Shown piece by piece: positions 10,950 through 22,813 of a stretch of DNA of 64,000 nucleotides. This stretch comes from Monocercomonoides exilis. Its lineage: Eukaryota > Preaxostyla > Oxymonadida > Polymastigidae. A program made the position numbers and the translations under genes. How positions within the stretch are numbered: position 1 is the first letter of the stretch; every line of letters begins with the position of its first letter. The notes below the pieces were generated by a model. The model was not told the origin of the DNA. It made no database searches and was given only the letters and a program-made list of their open reading frames with translations. Location of the stretch: NCBI GenBank assembly GCA_001643675.2, contig LSRY02000002.1, positions 471,501 through 535,500 on the forward strand. Direction: 5' to 3'.

Positions 10950-13900
10950 TTAATGTGATGACAAATCATCAATAAAATTAAATATATTTTGAAGTGAAGA
11001 ATTGTCTGAAAGCAGTTCATTAATGACTTTTTCCGTATAAGATTGGATGCCTGTATCGAAATGTGATGAAGTGGACGATTTTCCATCAGCTTTATATGAT
11101 GAAGCGCTCAACTGCCTCTTGAATATTATGCTTGCTGCAGTAAATCGGATGAAGTGGTGCACAGCTAAAGCAGAAGGAATAGAGTGATGCTTAGCAAATT
11201 GAATGGCGATAAACAAGATTGAAAGAGAAAGACGAGAAAGCGAAAGAAAAGAAGAGAGATTTTGAGGCAGCGAAGACACGAAAGGAGAAGACGGGTGGAG
11301 CACAGGCACATCCACTTCCTCGCCAAGTGCAAAATTAGATAATGCATTGTCCCATTTGAGAGAACTTAAGATTGTTTGAAGAGAAGGCAATAGAGATGAT
11401 ATGGCAGCACATTGAGGCAGGCTCTGTTGAAGAGGCTTTTGAGGAGAGGCAGTTGTGATAAGACGGGTTGATAAAGCCGATCTGGAAGCTCCCATTTTGA
11501 GTCTGTTCATCAGAGATAGCTCAGAAGATGATGTGGATGGGGCAGATTGAAGTGCTTGGTGGCTTGTGGAAGAAGAAGAAGAAGAAGAAGAATGTTCAAA
11601 AGCAGTTGACGATGAAGAAGACAAAGACAAAAATGGTTCTTTCCCGAAAAGTGTGGTGACAAGATTCGTCCATTGGCTTTTGACATGTGGTGGAGCAGCT
11701 GATGAAGCGTGTGAAGTTGGCAAAGAATGAATGAGAAACAGAAGATTTGCTGACACTTTGAACAAAATCAGAGACGAATTGACAGCAAACTCTATTTGGG
11801 ATGCATCAAACAATGCAATCTGCTTGCTGGTTCGTTCAGAATCAAAAGAAGATGAGCCAAAAGAAGAAGAGGAAGAAGAGGAAGAAGCTGAAGCTTCTGT
11901 TGATAAAGCAGTTGCTGTTGAAGTGAATTTCGATTCAAATTGTGAAAAAGATTTGCTTTCAGTTGTACTGTCATCAATTGTCCATCTGTGGCGATAAAGC
12001 AGACGAGGATTCGATGGGCGAATGAAAAATGAAGTGAACAGCTTGTTTTTCATTGTTTGAGAGGAAGAAGATAGCAGTCGATGAAGCAAGACAAGAATGA
12101 GAAACAGAGGAGAACACGACAAAACGCTTGACTGTTTTGAGAGAAATGAATCATTTTGCTCAGAAAACGATAAGCTGTCTCTTTCCTGAACATTTTGTTC
12201 AAACAGCTGTTGAGATTGCATTGGCACAAAGGAAGAAGAGGAGGAAAAGGAAGAGGAAAACATTTCACGAGATGGAGAAGTAACTTGTGAAGGCAGTGGC
12301 TGACCACTTAGAGAGTTAATTGAAGGAACAAACAAGTTCTGAGACTCCATTTCAGGTGATTGAGATTGGGATTGTGATTGGGGGAGTGAAGTGCAGGCTT
12401 GTTGGTGCTGATCCAACACAGAACAAGCAGTGTATATTGAAGACTTGTGTAGAGAACTGGCAGCCTTCTGCTTGTCAACCAGCCATCTCAGCCAATCTTC
12501 GCCAGCTGTAAAGCAAAGCACCAGGTCTCTGAAAAGCAGCTGAGTCGAATGAGAAGCAAAGAGCGATGCTTCTGAATTATGAGCATCAACAGCAAGAGCC
12601 ATCGCGTTCATAGCTGAGACTAATCCCTGCTGAAGCTGTGCAATCTGAGAAGAGTGCTGGTTGGTGAGTGTCTTCACATACACGGCAAGATTGTCGAAGT
12701 GAAAGAACGAAGTGTCCAGCAAGGAGAAGAAGATGTCCATGAGAAGTGGCTGAAATGACGAAGGAAACAGATTTTGTGGTGGTGAAATCTGGAATGACTT
12801 GTCAATGAATGAAGAAGAAGAAGAAGTGGTAGGAGTTGTGGATGAAGAGGAAGATATTGAAGTGAAAGAAGTGAACGCAGAAGATGATGGCGAAGTGAGA
12901 GAGGCGATTGGAGGCAATGACTGCTTTCCAGAAGCAGATGTTTGGTGCTCTTTGTCAACACTCATCAAATTATCAAGCAAATCGAATGAAGCAGCAGAAC
13001 CAAAAGAATGAGAGAGAAAATCAACAGTTGTGATAATCGCCTTTGATAGAAGGAAAGATGACTTGTAGCTGACATACAGAAAAGCTAAATGAGAAGACAA
13101 AGTGGCAGATGATGTGTTGTCTGCAGCAGTCATATCGAAAGGAAGATCCGTCAGCCCCAAATGCGATGCTGTTCTTCGAGTTATCTTTCTTATTTCTGGA
13201 AACTGAGCTGCAATGTCTGCTGATTTTGGAATGGAGCGTATCAAAAATACAAGTAATGAGATGTTGCTTTGAGAGCTGTGCTTGATGTCAAGAGTGGCCA
13301 TGTTTTCTAAGCATTGCAGTTCATCTTTCAGTCTGCTTGGCTCCGCTGTTGATAAAAAGTTCTGTTCGTTCTGTTTGTCTTTCTCGTATTCGGTCAATTG
13401 CAGTTGCTTAGAGCATGTTTTTGAATCAAGTTCAGTTCCTTTCAGCATTTTCCTTTCATCAGAAGCGTCTTCAGCAATTAAACGCCGAATATCGCAAACT
13501 GCATCTGTTTGCAGAAGTTGCAGCATCGCCAGCAAATCAAACAGAGTATTGCAACAAGTGATTCGATGAGCTAAAGCCATTTGAGAAGGAGAAAGGCAGA
13601 GCTCTTGATCAAGCTGTGAATCGTGATCTTTGACTGAATATCCAACAGACGATAAAGAAGAAAGACAGCTGAAATGCGGGAAAGGCATCTGCGGATTTTT
13701 TCGCTCTGAAGTCGCCATAAACATTGAAGCATCTGATAATGAACTTCCAATTGCAAAGCCAAATATCGCTGAAGACGGAGCAAGTTGTTCCACAGCCTTA
13801 TTAAAAGCATGCCAAAACAAACCCTCGCAAACGTAGTTGCTCTGCGAAGAGATGTCAAACTTTGCTGATTGAGCACTTGGCAACGAAAAAGGAGAAATTA

Positions 13901-14985
13901 AAGAGTGAGAAAAACTCGACAAAGGTGACGAAGCACTTTCGTTGCAAAGTCTGCCTGGAGACATTTGATTTGACTTCAATTTGCTTTTGTATGAATGGCT
14001 AGTTGCAGGTGATGAATGAAGTGGTGTATGGTAATCAAATCGCTGCCCTAACGCAAAGCAACCTTCTTTGAATGATTTTTCACAAAGCGATGCTGTAGCA
14101 AATGAATAAAATGTGAATTGTTTGTCAAGCTTTTGAAGTTGAGAGTTTGTAATTTGTAAGGCTTTTGCTGTTTGTTGGGGTAAAGCCTTCTGTTCGAAGA
14201 ATGTTATATTTGGATGTTTGTGTCCTGCATTGTATATTTGATTTATGATAGTTTTGTCAAAGTGAAATTGTTCGAGGATATTGTTCAATATCCAAAAACA
14301 AATACAAGTTGATTGATGAAGTAAGAAAAATTCTGATTTAAAAATAGATTGGAGTAGATAACGAGAAGGTAAAGAATATTCTATTACCAAGCAGCATTTT
14401 ATGAATGCTTTCCAAATAGAATGACTTTTATCATTTGAACAAAGGCACTCATCTGATAATAATAACATTAAGAGAGAATTAATTACTTTACATAGTTCGA
14501 TAAAAAGTTGATTTAACGCTGAAAAAATTGTTTCTGTAGATAAGAGTTGTGTTGGGCGTTCTGTAATATCTTTCAATTTTCCAAAAAAAGAAATCCAAAT
14601 CATTACAAAATTATAAAGCATAATCCTCGAGCTAAGGGTGAAAGAATCCGACGAAAATGAACCATTTATTGAACCCAAAAATGTTCTTAATTTTGAAAAG
14701 AATGTTGTTACTGAAATAATTTCATTCAATTCTATGTTGACGTTTTTATCAAATACATTTTGAGAAGATTCGTGAAGGATGTGTGTAATATGACTGCACA
14801 ATCGAAACATTTTAAGAAAACATTGAATTTTTTTTTCTGAAATGTGTTTTAAAAAGTTAAAAATTACCAAGTATTCAATTATTAGAATTTTTCAGTTATT
14901 GATGCAAACGAGATGTTTCTGTCTGAATATGCGACAGAGTCAAAATGCATGAACGAAGAGGTAAAATGTCTGGCAACGCATCCAT
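10950..14985 (-). CDS. Unrecognised 1320-residue helical, Ser-rich protein
   Basis: There are two exons: 14985-14910 and 14836-10950. The phase-1 intron (14837-14909) has a GTTTGC donor and TTTCAG acceptor. The joined start reads MDALPDILPLRSCIL and the frame continues to a TAA stop. The N-terminal 300 residues are rich in Leu, Ile and Phe and look like packed helices, possibly HEAT/ARM-like. The middle and C-terminal parts alternate helical blocks with Ser-rich linkers. No signal peptide, membrane span or catalytic motif is evident, and I do not recognise the family. It lies 110 bp upstream of the C9orf72-like start and 180 bp downstream of the augmin gene, all on the minus strand. A helical scaffold subunit is a guess only. 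Confidence 0.75.
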
Positions 14986-15165
14986 AAATTTTAGCCTAAT
15001 CTTCTTTAAGCTTTTTATTTTTCAAAAATTAAAATTGTTCCAGTTTTAACAAAAAGAAATGGGAAGCCGACACCGATCATGAAATAACTGTCATTAACAA
15101 TGACTTGAGATTGAAGAGCATATAAGGTTCAATATAATATTTCTTTTGTTATCCAATTTACCATT

Positions 15166-16374
15166 TCAAGTTTCCACATCCATCTTTTTCGTTTCTTCCT
15201 TTTCTATGTCTTCTTCCATTCCTATTTGAAGATGTGTGAGTGTCCATTGATTTTGCTTGTATTTTTTTACAAGTTCGGAATATGTTTTCACCATTTCTGG
15301 AAATCCAAGTCCAACTGAATGATAGACAGTCAGCTGCCCTTTCATTCGTCCAATTTCTGCTTCTGCAAATGTAATATCAGATGAAACCTGCTTTTGTATT
15401 GAGGATAAAACACTAATTGTCTCTGGATTGTACGTTGATTCGTAATAAGCATAGCGGATTTTTCTACATTTTCAAAATCATGGATGTTCAAATTTTAACA
15501 ATATTGAAATTTAATGATAAATTGAATATCACACTCAATTTTCTTTTCCAAAACTTCGATCTCAGTGGCTAACATCTTGCATAACGCCTTTTAAGTTGAA
15601 AAATTGATTATAATTTCAAAATAAAAAATAAAAAATAATTATAATAAAATTAAAAAAAATACCTCGTGAAATTTTTTTGTTCTTATAAGTTTAAAATTCT
15701 GAACCATAGAGACGAGAATTTTCAAAGATCCTTGTAATTTCTTCAAATATTTTTTATTCTTCAAGCAAAAAAAAATTAAAAAACTCTTTAACTTACCTCT
15801 GTTAATCCCCAAAATGTCTTGTATGTCAACTTCTCCGAATTCAACATCTCAGAATAAAATTGTTGATTTTTTATCTTTGATTGAGTAATAACTTCTTGAA
15901 ATTCTGTGAAAGTCGTTGGAGTTTTTGTATTATTCAATTCTGAAACAACTGATGACTTCATTAGTGACGCTAATTTTTCTGAGAACGACTCAATGAGCGC
16001 TTTTGTAAGCATAATTTTTATATTTTCTTTTGATGTCTCTTGTTGCTTCGAATCTCCAAGAAGTTCAAGAATGTCATCTTTTGTTTGTGCAAATGGAGCC
16101 GGATGCAATCCGTCTGAAGATTCGATTTTATCGCTTGCACATACTGTTTGAAGTATATCTGCACGAAGTAAGGCATCATCGATAAGCTAATAAGACGAAA
16201 TAAAAAAAAAAAAATTACGTGCACGCAACAAACAAGGGATGAAGATTCTGTTGTTCTTGATGCAAGTGATCCGCGCAAAACAAGTGTTTTAGCTTCGTTT
16301 AACAGTAACACTTTTTTAAAATACTTAACTTTAGATAAAAAAAGAGTTTTCTTAATTTCTTCATACGAAGACAT
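15166..16374 (-). CDS. HAUS4: Augmin complex subunit 4 (HAUS4/AUG4-like), 5 exons, 330 aa
   Basis: Exons: 16374-16219, 16186-15797, 15758-15663, 15587-15535, 15463-15166. They join exactly in phase (993 nt). The C-terminal third carries the family pattern: a TYNPETISVL helix start, like 'TYTPETV' in plant AUG4, then Y-x3-G-x2-F-x3-V-x2-Y-x2-L with a final QNQWTL that matches AUG4 MQWTIHQ and human ENKRWALQEF. The N-terminal part is helical. Length fits human HAUS4 (363 aa). Augmin binds existing microtubules and recruits gamma-tubulin to branch new ones in spindles. Introns are short (32, 38, 75 and 71 nt). The first donor could be GTGCAC or GTAATT, 6 nt apart, both in frame. Identification rests on C-terminal motif similarity. 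Confidence 0.72.
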
Positions 16375-16655
16375 TTTTTGTTATGGTAATGATTTAAAAG
16401 ATTGTGTGTGATTCGCGAAATATTTCAAAATCTCGTCTTTCCAAATAGTTATTAAGAAAAATGCGTCATATAAAATTAATGGCTCAAACTTTCATTTTAT
16501 TTAAAGATTTAAATCGTAATTTTTATGGAAAAAATAAATGATAACCGTTCAATAATTATCGATCAAATAGTTAGAAAATGAATGATGAGAGAAATGAGAA
16601 AAGACATGAATACAATGATTCCAACGAACGGAATACAAATGTAACAAATAGTCAT

Positions 16656-18986
16656 TTATGCAACAGTTTTTGGTTTAACGAAGATTGGAGCTAACACAAG
16701 GGTAATGGTTGACAAAAGCTTAATAAGAACGTGAATAGATGGACCGGCTGTATCTTTGCATGGATCACCAACAGTATCACCAGTAACTGATGCCTTGTGT
16801 GCATCGCTTCCTTTGCCTCCGTAGTTGCCCATTTCGATGAATTTCTTTGAGTTATCCCATGCACCACCAGCATTGTTCAAGAACAGACCAACAAGCACAC
16901 CAGTCATTGTGGCAACCATCAACATTGATCCCAACACACGTGCTCCAAGGATGTTGTCGCGTCCTGATCCAATAAGACGGAATGTCAGGCCAAGAACAAT
17001 TGGAGTAAGGATAATTAAAAGAGCTGGACGGATCATTTCCTTCAATGCAGCTTTTGTGACAATAGCAACGCAATGTTGATAATCTGGTTGTTCTGTGTAG
17101 TTCATAATACCTGGCTTTTCAGCAAATTGTTTGTTGACTTCACGAATAATTTCTTGTGCAGCATTTCCGACAGCATTTATAGCCCATGAAGAGAACAGAT
17201 ACACAGTCATTCCACCAATCAATCCACCGCAGAAGACTTCTGATGTTCCCAAATCAACAGTGATTTCGGTGTCTGATTCGCCAACAAGAAGCTTGACAGT
17301 GTCGAGGAAAGCAGAGAACAAAAGGAATGTTGCAAGAGCAGCTGATCCGACGGCATATCCTTTTGTGAGTGCTTTTGTTGTGTTACCAACAGCATCAAGA
17401 CGATCTGTACGGGCACGGATGTGTTCTGGTTGCATTGACATTTCAACAACACCTCCTGCATTATCGGAAATAGGACCAAAGGTATCCATTCCCAAAACAA
17501 AGGCAACAACCATCAACATTCCCATGGTTCCTGAAGCTGTTCCAAAGAAACCTGCTCCTGGAATGCAGAAATCACCAAGATAGTAGCATCCAACAATGGC
17601 TGCGCAAATCACCAACACGGGAAGGCAAGTTGATTCCATACCAACAGCCATACCTGCAATGATGTTGGTTGCATGTCCGGTTTCTGATGCCTTGGCAATG
17701 GATTTAACTGGACGGAAACGATAGTCAGTGTAATATTGAGTAATGAAAACGAACAGCAATGAAATGCCGATACCAATAAGACCACATGTTCCAAATGCCC
17801 ACCAAGCATTTGGATATGATGGATGATGAAGGCACAAATACGAAACAAGGTAGATGCCAACAGCGCAAAGAGCTGCAGTAACACCAAATCCTCTCAAAAG
17901 ACCATACATTGGATCTTCAGCTTGAGCTTCCAGGGATTCAATATCGGCATATGAGCCAAAAGCTGAAGTGGCTTCAGCTGAAGATGATTCTCCTGTTTTT
18001 GGTGCAGCTGGTGCTTCTTTCTTTGGTCCTTCCTTTGAATAAACGCAGAGGATTCCAATCATTGAGCTCAACAAACCGAATGAACGAACAACAAGTGGGA
18101 AAAGAACATAACCGGCCATTGATCTTCCTTCAAATTTGTGGAGTGCTGCAACTGTTCCTCCAATAACCATAGCTCCGATGTTTTCTGCAGCAGTTGATTC
18201 GAAAAGATCAGCACCACGACCAGCGCAATCTCCAACATTGTCACCCACAAGATCTGCAATCACAGCTGGGTTACGAGGATCATCTTCTGGAATATCGTTG
18301 TTGACTTTTCCGACAAGATCGCATCCGACATCTGCTGCCTTGGTGTAGATACCTCCACCAAGCTGAGCAAACAAAGCAACAAAAGATGCACCAAATCCAT
18401 ATCCCACGATGACATTTGAAAGAACGCTCAACTTCACATTGGGGAAGAAGGCATGGACAAATGCAAACATTGTTGTAACACCAAATAATGAGAGTGTAAC
18501 AATCAGCATCCCTGAGAAAGAACCTCCACGGAAAGCAACCTTGATTGCTTCATTGGAAGAAATCATAACGGCTGCAGCACAACGAACATTCGTTCTCACG
18601 GACACCCACATTCCAAACCATCCCGAAAGCCCAGAGCACAAAGCTCCAAGACAGAAGGCGATTGCGCTAATGAGTCCCATGACAACGCGTGAGAATTCCT
18701 TTCCATCATAGGTTTCAATTCCAGCAGTTGAGCCGGGAACGAACAGGTAAATACAGAAGATAATCACAGCAACGGGCACAGCAAATGCTGTAATTGTTGT
18801 GTATTGTGTTTTTAAGAAGCCAAAAGCTCCTTCGCGAATTGGATCGGAAACAGCTTTCATTTCCTTTGGTCCTTCATCGTGGCGCATAACCCATTTGAAA
18901 AGCCAGTAGATGTAAAAGCAACATCCAAGGCATACAACCATAACCATGGCTATAAAGCCCCAAATCCATGAATCAGTTGAATTCAT
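16656..18986 (-). CDS. Membrane-bound H+-translocating inorganic pyrophosphatase
   Basis: A single 776-residue exon, usual for the family (about 750-800). It hydrolyses pyrophosphate and pumps protons across acidic compartment or vacuolar membranes. Visible features are many membrane segments; the pyrophosphate-binding signature from D219 (DVGCDLVGKVNNDIPEDD); the following NPAVIADLVGDNVGD; and the second acidic motif near the C-terminus, VTGDTVGDPCKDTAGPS. The ion-selectivity site reads GNTTKA with Lys at residue 538. Known K+-independent (AVP2-type) pumps have Lys there, whereas K+-dependent ones have Ala, so a K+-independent proton pump is predicted. The start MNSTDSW is followed at once by a hydrophobic helix. 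The gene is divergent from uL14 across 96 bp. In an anaerobic protist, pyrophosphate-driven pumping would save ATP (inference). Confidence 0.97.
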   Translation of the reverse strand: MNSTDSWIWGFIAMVMVVCLGCCFYIYWLFKWVMRHDEGPKEMKAVSDPIREGAFGFLKTQYTTITAFAVPVAVIIFCIYLFVPGSTAGIETYDGKEFSRVVMGLISAIAFCLGALCSGLSGWFGMWVSVRTNVRCAAAVMISSNEAIKVAFRGGSFSGMLIVTLSLFGVTTMFAFVHAFFPNVKLSVLSNVIVGYGFGASFVALFAQLGGGIYTKAADVGCDLVGKVNNDIPEDDPRNPAVIADLVGDNVGDCAGRGADLFESTAAENIGAMVIGGTVAALHKFEGRSMAGYVLFPLVVRSFGLLSSMIGILCVYSKEGPKKEAPAAPKTGESSSAEATSAFGSYADIESLEAQAEDPMYGLLRGFGVTAALCAVGIYLVSYLCLHHPSYPNAWWAFGTCGLIGIGISLLFVFITQYYTDYRFRPVKSIAKASETGHATNIIAGMAVGMESTCLPVLVICAAIVGCYYLGDFCIPGAGFFGTASGTMGMLMVVAFVLGMDTFGPISDNAGGVVEMSMQPEHIRARTDRLDAVGNTTKALTKGYAVGSAALATFLLFSAFLDTVKLLVGESDTEITVDLGTSEVFCGGLIGGMTVYLFSSWAINAVGNAAQEIIREVNKQFAEKPGIMNYTEQPDYQHCVAIVTKAALKEMIRPALLIILTPIVLGLTFRLIGSGRDNILGARVLGSMLMVATMTGVLVGLFLNNAGGAWDNSKKFIEMGNYGGKGSDAHKASVTGDTVGDPCKDTAGPSIHVLIKLLSTITLVLAPIFVKPKTVA

Positions 18987-19082
18987 TTTGATCGAAACTT
19001 CAATTTGATCAATTATTTCCTTAACTGTTTGAAATATAACGTAAAATGGGAAACGATCAGATATTTTTGGTAAAAAAGTTCA
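18987..19082. promoter_or_regulatory. Short shared upstream region of H+-PPase and uL14
   Basis: Only 96 bp separate the two divergent start codons, so both 5' UTRs and core promoters must lie here. No TATA box or other defined motif can be asserted. Confidence 0.5.
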
Positions 19083-19627
19083 ATGTCAGATAAAAAACCA
19101 CGCGGACGTGTTGGATCAACCGGAAACAAAATGCGTATGACTCTTGGTCTCCCAACCAGCTCAAGAATCAATTGCGCAGACAACACTGGAGCCAAGGAAA
19201 TGAATGTTATTGCTGTGAAATGCATTCAGGGAAGACTTAACCGTCTGCCTGCTGCTAGCGTTGCAGAAATGTGCGTTGCTTCATGCCGTAAGGGTAAGCC
19301 CGAATATAGGAAGAAAGGTATTTGACTTCTTTATTGTTTGGAAAATTATTTAATCTAAAACTTTTTGTTGAACTTTTCAAATTTTTATTGAAATTTTTAA
19401 TGACTCATGATGATGATTCGTATTTATCAGTTGTTCCAATCATTATTGTTCGTCAAAGAAGACCGTGGCATCGTCAAGATGGAACATACATTTACATGGA
19501 AGATAATGCATGTGTGATTTGCAACCCCAAGGGAGAAATGAAGGGAACACAGATTACTGGACCAGTTGCAAAAGAAGCAGCTGAAATTTGGCCCAAAGTT
19601 TCCAGCCATTCAGATGCCATTGTCTAA
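19083..19627 (+). CDS. RPL23: Large-subunit ribosomal protein uL14 (eukaryotic L23), 2 exons
   Basis: Exons 19083-19317 and 19431-19627 give 143 residues; human L23 has 140. The intron of 113 nt is in phase 1, starts GTATTTG and ends TTATCAG. The protein carries the uL14 hallmarks: [17 protein letters not shown], an (R)LPAASV-type segment, then [15 protein letters not shown] and the C-terminal [20 protein letters not shown]. It sits at the intersubunit face near the sarcin-ricin loop of the 60S subunit. It ends in TAA, one of the anchors for the standard code here. Its small size and conservation make it the clearest test of the intron rules used for other genes. Confidence 0.98.
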
Positions 19628-19929
19628 GATCATCTCATTTTTTTCTCATATCAAGATTAAATACGAATCTTTTTGAACAAAAACACGTTCGAATGGAATT
19701 TTCTTTTTCTTTCATTTGATTTTCAACTTAATTTGCGCGTGGTGATTTGTTGATCGAGAAGAAATCTAACTCATTCGTTTCATATGCACAAAATACAAAA
19801 TGTGAAATTAACACTCTAGAGTCTTTTTAAAAAAAGCATAATTTCTGCTAAATTTTAACCTTGTAATTTTCTAACGCAATAAGAAAGAAAAACTTAAAGT
19901 GAATTGGATAATGGATTGATTAATAATTT
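19628..19929. other. Intergenic spacer between convergent uL14 and PDI genes
   Basis: A 302-bp AT-rich stretch holding the two 3' ends. Nothing else is recognisable. Confidence 0.6.
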
Positions 19930-22181
19930 CTATAAATCAACTTTAACTTCTGAATTTTTTCCTTTTTCAAGGATAATGGAATCGTCTGAAGCTACATTCT
20001 TTGTTTGGGTTTTTGCTGATTTCTCTTGTGAACTATTTGGTATTGTCGCATTCAAGTCATTTTTGTCATTTGTTAACTGCTTCGTTTCTTTCACATTTTT
20101 CTCAATATCATTTTTATGTGCTGATTTCTCAGAAGCTTCAGGCGAATAAGTACTATCAGCAGGATTCTTAGAAGGACGAATTGTCGAGTAATCAAAAGAA
20201 GGGATTCGAAGGGAAGCAACTGGAGTCAGTTGGCCGGGCCGTGGGTGAGGAGAAGGGTATGTGTTGATTGGATATAGTGGATGATCAGATCCGCGACGAA
20301 CAGGAGGATATCTCGTCATGCGCTCAGCTTCGTTATCAAAAGCATCGACTTCCTTTTCCATTTCAATTACTTTCTTGTTCACGTGTAATGGAAACAAAAG
20401 TGGACTCTTCTTTTGTTCGCCTTTGTTGTATGTGGCATCCAAATGTTCACTCAAAAATTGCTTCATCTGTTCCGTCGAATGCCAGACGTCACATTTAATT
20501 GGGTTGGATTTGTTTGCAGTTGTGAAAAGATAAAGTGCAGGAAGATCTGTCAGCACTGGAGTTTCCACTGGAAGTGTGTTGCGCGACATGTCCATCTCTG
20601 CAATGACCAAGTGGTCTGCAGTACTTTTGGTGAAATTCTGATTCCTGCATTTATTATTCTTCCCTGCATTCCAGTTATGAAGATCTGTCGCGATCCGATA
20701 GAACAAAGGCTCGTTCCGAACGCACATCCTGCAGTTGGGGGAAGTAAAGCGGACAAAAACATCATTAGACGAGTTTATAACTTCCTTAATAAAGTTATTC
20801 CCTGTTAACTTCATCGCATAAGAAAAAGGTGATCTTTCTGTTTCAGAAAGTGAATCTGATGTTATGTTGGGCTTCACTTGATTGCTCAAAACTGATTCAA
20901 TGAATTTTCCAATGGCATTCCCATCCAGCTGAGCTCCTTCGATCGGGCAAATGTAATGAAGCAGTGGCTGAAGACGCAAAAGAGGAGGGTCAGTTTTACT
21001 ATCTTTTCGTTGTCCAATATGTACATTTCTAGAAGATGGATGAATTTGAATCCGCGCTCTGCCGCTACGCAACATTTTCCGCCTTTGCTCCCATTCGGCA
21101 GCTTCATCCACAACTTTTGTCACTTTTTCAATAACAAATGTTGGAAGTTCACTCCCAGACACACCTAACGTCGCTCCATATCCGCTAAATTTTTCTCTCT
21201 CTACAATATGAAATGATATATTTTTTCGATATTTCTCCGCAAATGGCAGGAGCATGCTCCTAAACTTGGTGAAAAATGGGTTTGGCAGATCCTGGCTTGC
21301 AGTTGAAGAAAGAATGTTTGGTTCAGAGGTAGAAGGAGTTGACGAAGAAGGTTGATGAGATGGAGGAGAATAAACAAAAAGATATCCAATATAAGATGGA
21401 CTATTTTCTTCTGGAAAATGAGAATAGAACATAAATGATGGATCACCTTCATAAATTAGAGGTCTTACATGCTCTTTTTCGAAAGAAAGGAGTTCGTTTT
21501 CATTCCATTTTCCATCTTTCTCGCTTGATTGAAAGTGCTCTGAAATATTATCAAATCCGTGATGAACAACTAGAGATGATTTTTGAAGTAATGGATCAAT
21601 AACTGCAATTCTTACAGCAGCAGAAGGATGAGAAAAAGTAGAATTGAATGCAATAAATTCAGTGCAACTATCATTCGGAAATGAACCAATAATTGAATAA
21701 TAATATCGTTGGCTAAAAAATATTGCATCAGTTTGGTTTTTAAAATAAGTGCATAAAGGAAGAAGATTCTCTTTTAAGTATTTGATAACGCCTTCTGCTG
21801 AACGTTCTCCATCGAAAACACTTTGTATTCCCTTTCTGAAAATAAATTAAAAATATTTGCGTGTGATTTTAAATAATAAAATATTCCACACTGGAAAAAT
21901 AAAACAGTAGGATAGCCAGATTTCACATAAATTCCATTCAAATCTTTTTCAACCTCACAATTAACCCGTGCTAATGTGACTGAAGTATCATTTATTAATG
22001 TTGATGCTTTTTCATATTCGGGAATAAATTGCTTGCAGTAAGGACACCATGTTGTGTAAAATAATACCATAGTTGGTCCGGTAGATATAACTGAAGAGAA
22101 ATTTTGAAAAGAAAGTTGGACAACATCTTTTGATATGCATGTTTGAAAGAATGAAATGGTCAAAATAAAATGTAATATCAT
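19930..22181 (-). CDS. PDI-like ER protein with two thioredoxin domains (2 exons, 731 aa)
   Basis: Exon 1 is 22181-21892 and exon 2 is 21835-19930; the 56-nt intron is in phase 2. The N-terminus has a signal peptide (MILHFILTISFFQTCIS). The first thioredoxin domain has the redox centre CPYC at residues 46-49, the cis-Pro segment SGYPTVLFF and, across the intron, KGIQSVFDGERSAEGVIKYL, a typical PDI a-domain end. A second thioredoxin fold has CRMC at 465-468. The middle resembles redox-inactive b-type domains. The tail is Pro-rich then charged and ends KVDL, which resembles the KDEL ER-retrieval class but does not match the strict pattern. Role: thiol oxidation or isomerisation of secretory proteins, plausibly including the Cys-rich surface proteins encoded here (inference). 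The active-site dipeptides PY and RM differ from the usual GH of PDI. Confidence 0.85.
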
Positions 22182-22766
22182 GATTCTTTGATATTTCAGA
22201 TTTTATTTTTGATCTTTCATATAATGCTAAACGAATTCAGAGAAAATTTTTTTTCCATTTATGAATAATCAATGTGAAGAAACATTCCGATAAATGCATG
22301 TTTGAATTCAAATAAAATTTTTATAAACAACTTCCTTTGTTAATGAAGAAGAGAAAAATTCGTTCGCGCTAAAAGCATTTTGAGTATATTGAAGATTTAG
22401 TGTTTGTGAAAAGTGAGGATATGGCACAAATACACAATATGTGTATTAAAAATTTTGATTTAATAATTATTTTGGAAGATCTATTCGGTTAATGAAAGTG
22501 TTAAGTATGTTAGGTTTTGGAAAAAGTGATTTTTTCATGAAAAGATTAAAAAATTATATTTTTAATTGAATTGATATGTTCTAAATACAATAAATTTACT
22601 CTTTTTCCAACACCAAAATAAACTAAATCCTTTCTTTATGATATATTTTTTTGCACTTATGGATCTTTTTCATCTCTAATCCTTTTGATATCAATGATAT
22701 GTCTATTTTCTTCGTTTTCTTTATTCTCATTATCAATTTCCAATTCAAATTTTTCTTAAAATTGAA

Positions 22767-22799
<33 letters not shown>

Positions 22800-22813
22800 T
22801 TTTTTTTTTTTTT
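22767..22813. repeat. Poly(T) tract, 47 nt with one AC interruption
   Basis: Nearly pure T, broken only by AC at 22794-22795. It makes a spurious poly-Phe open frame. Confidence 0.95.
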
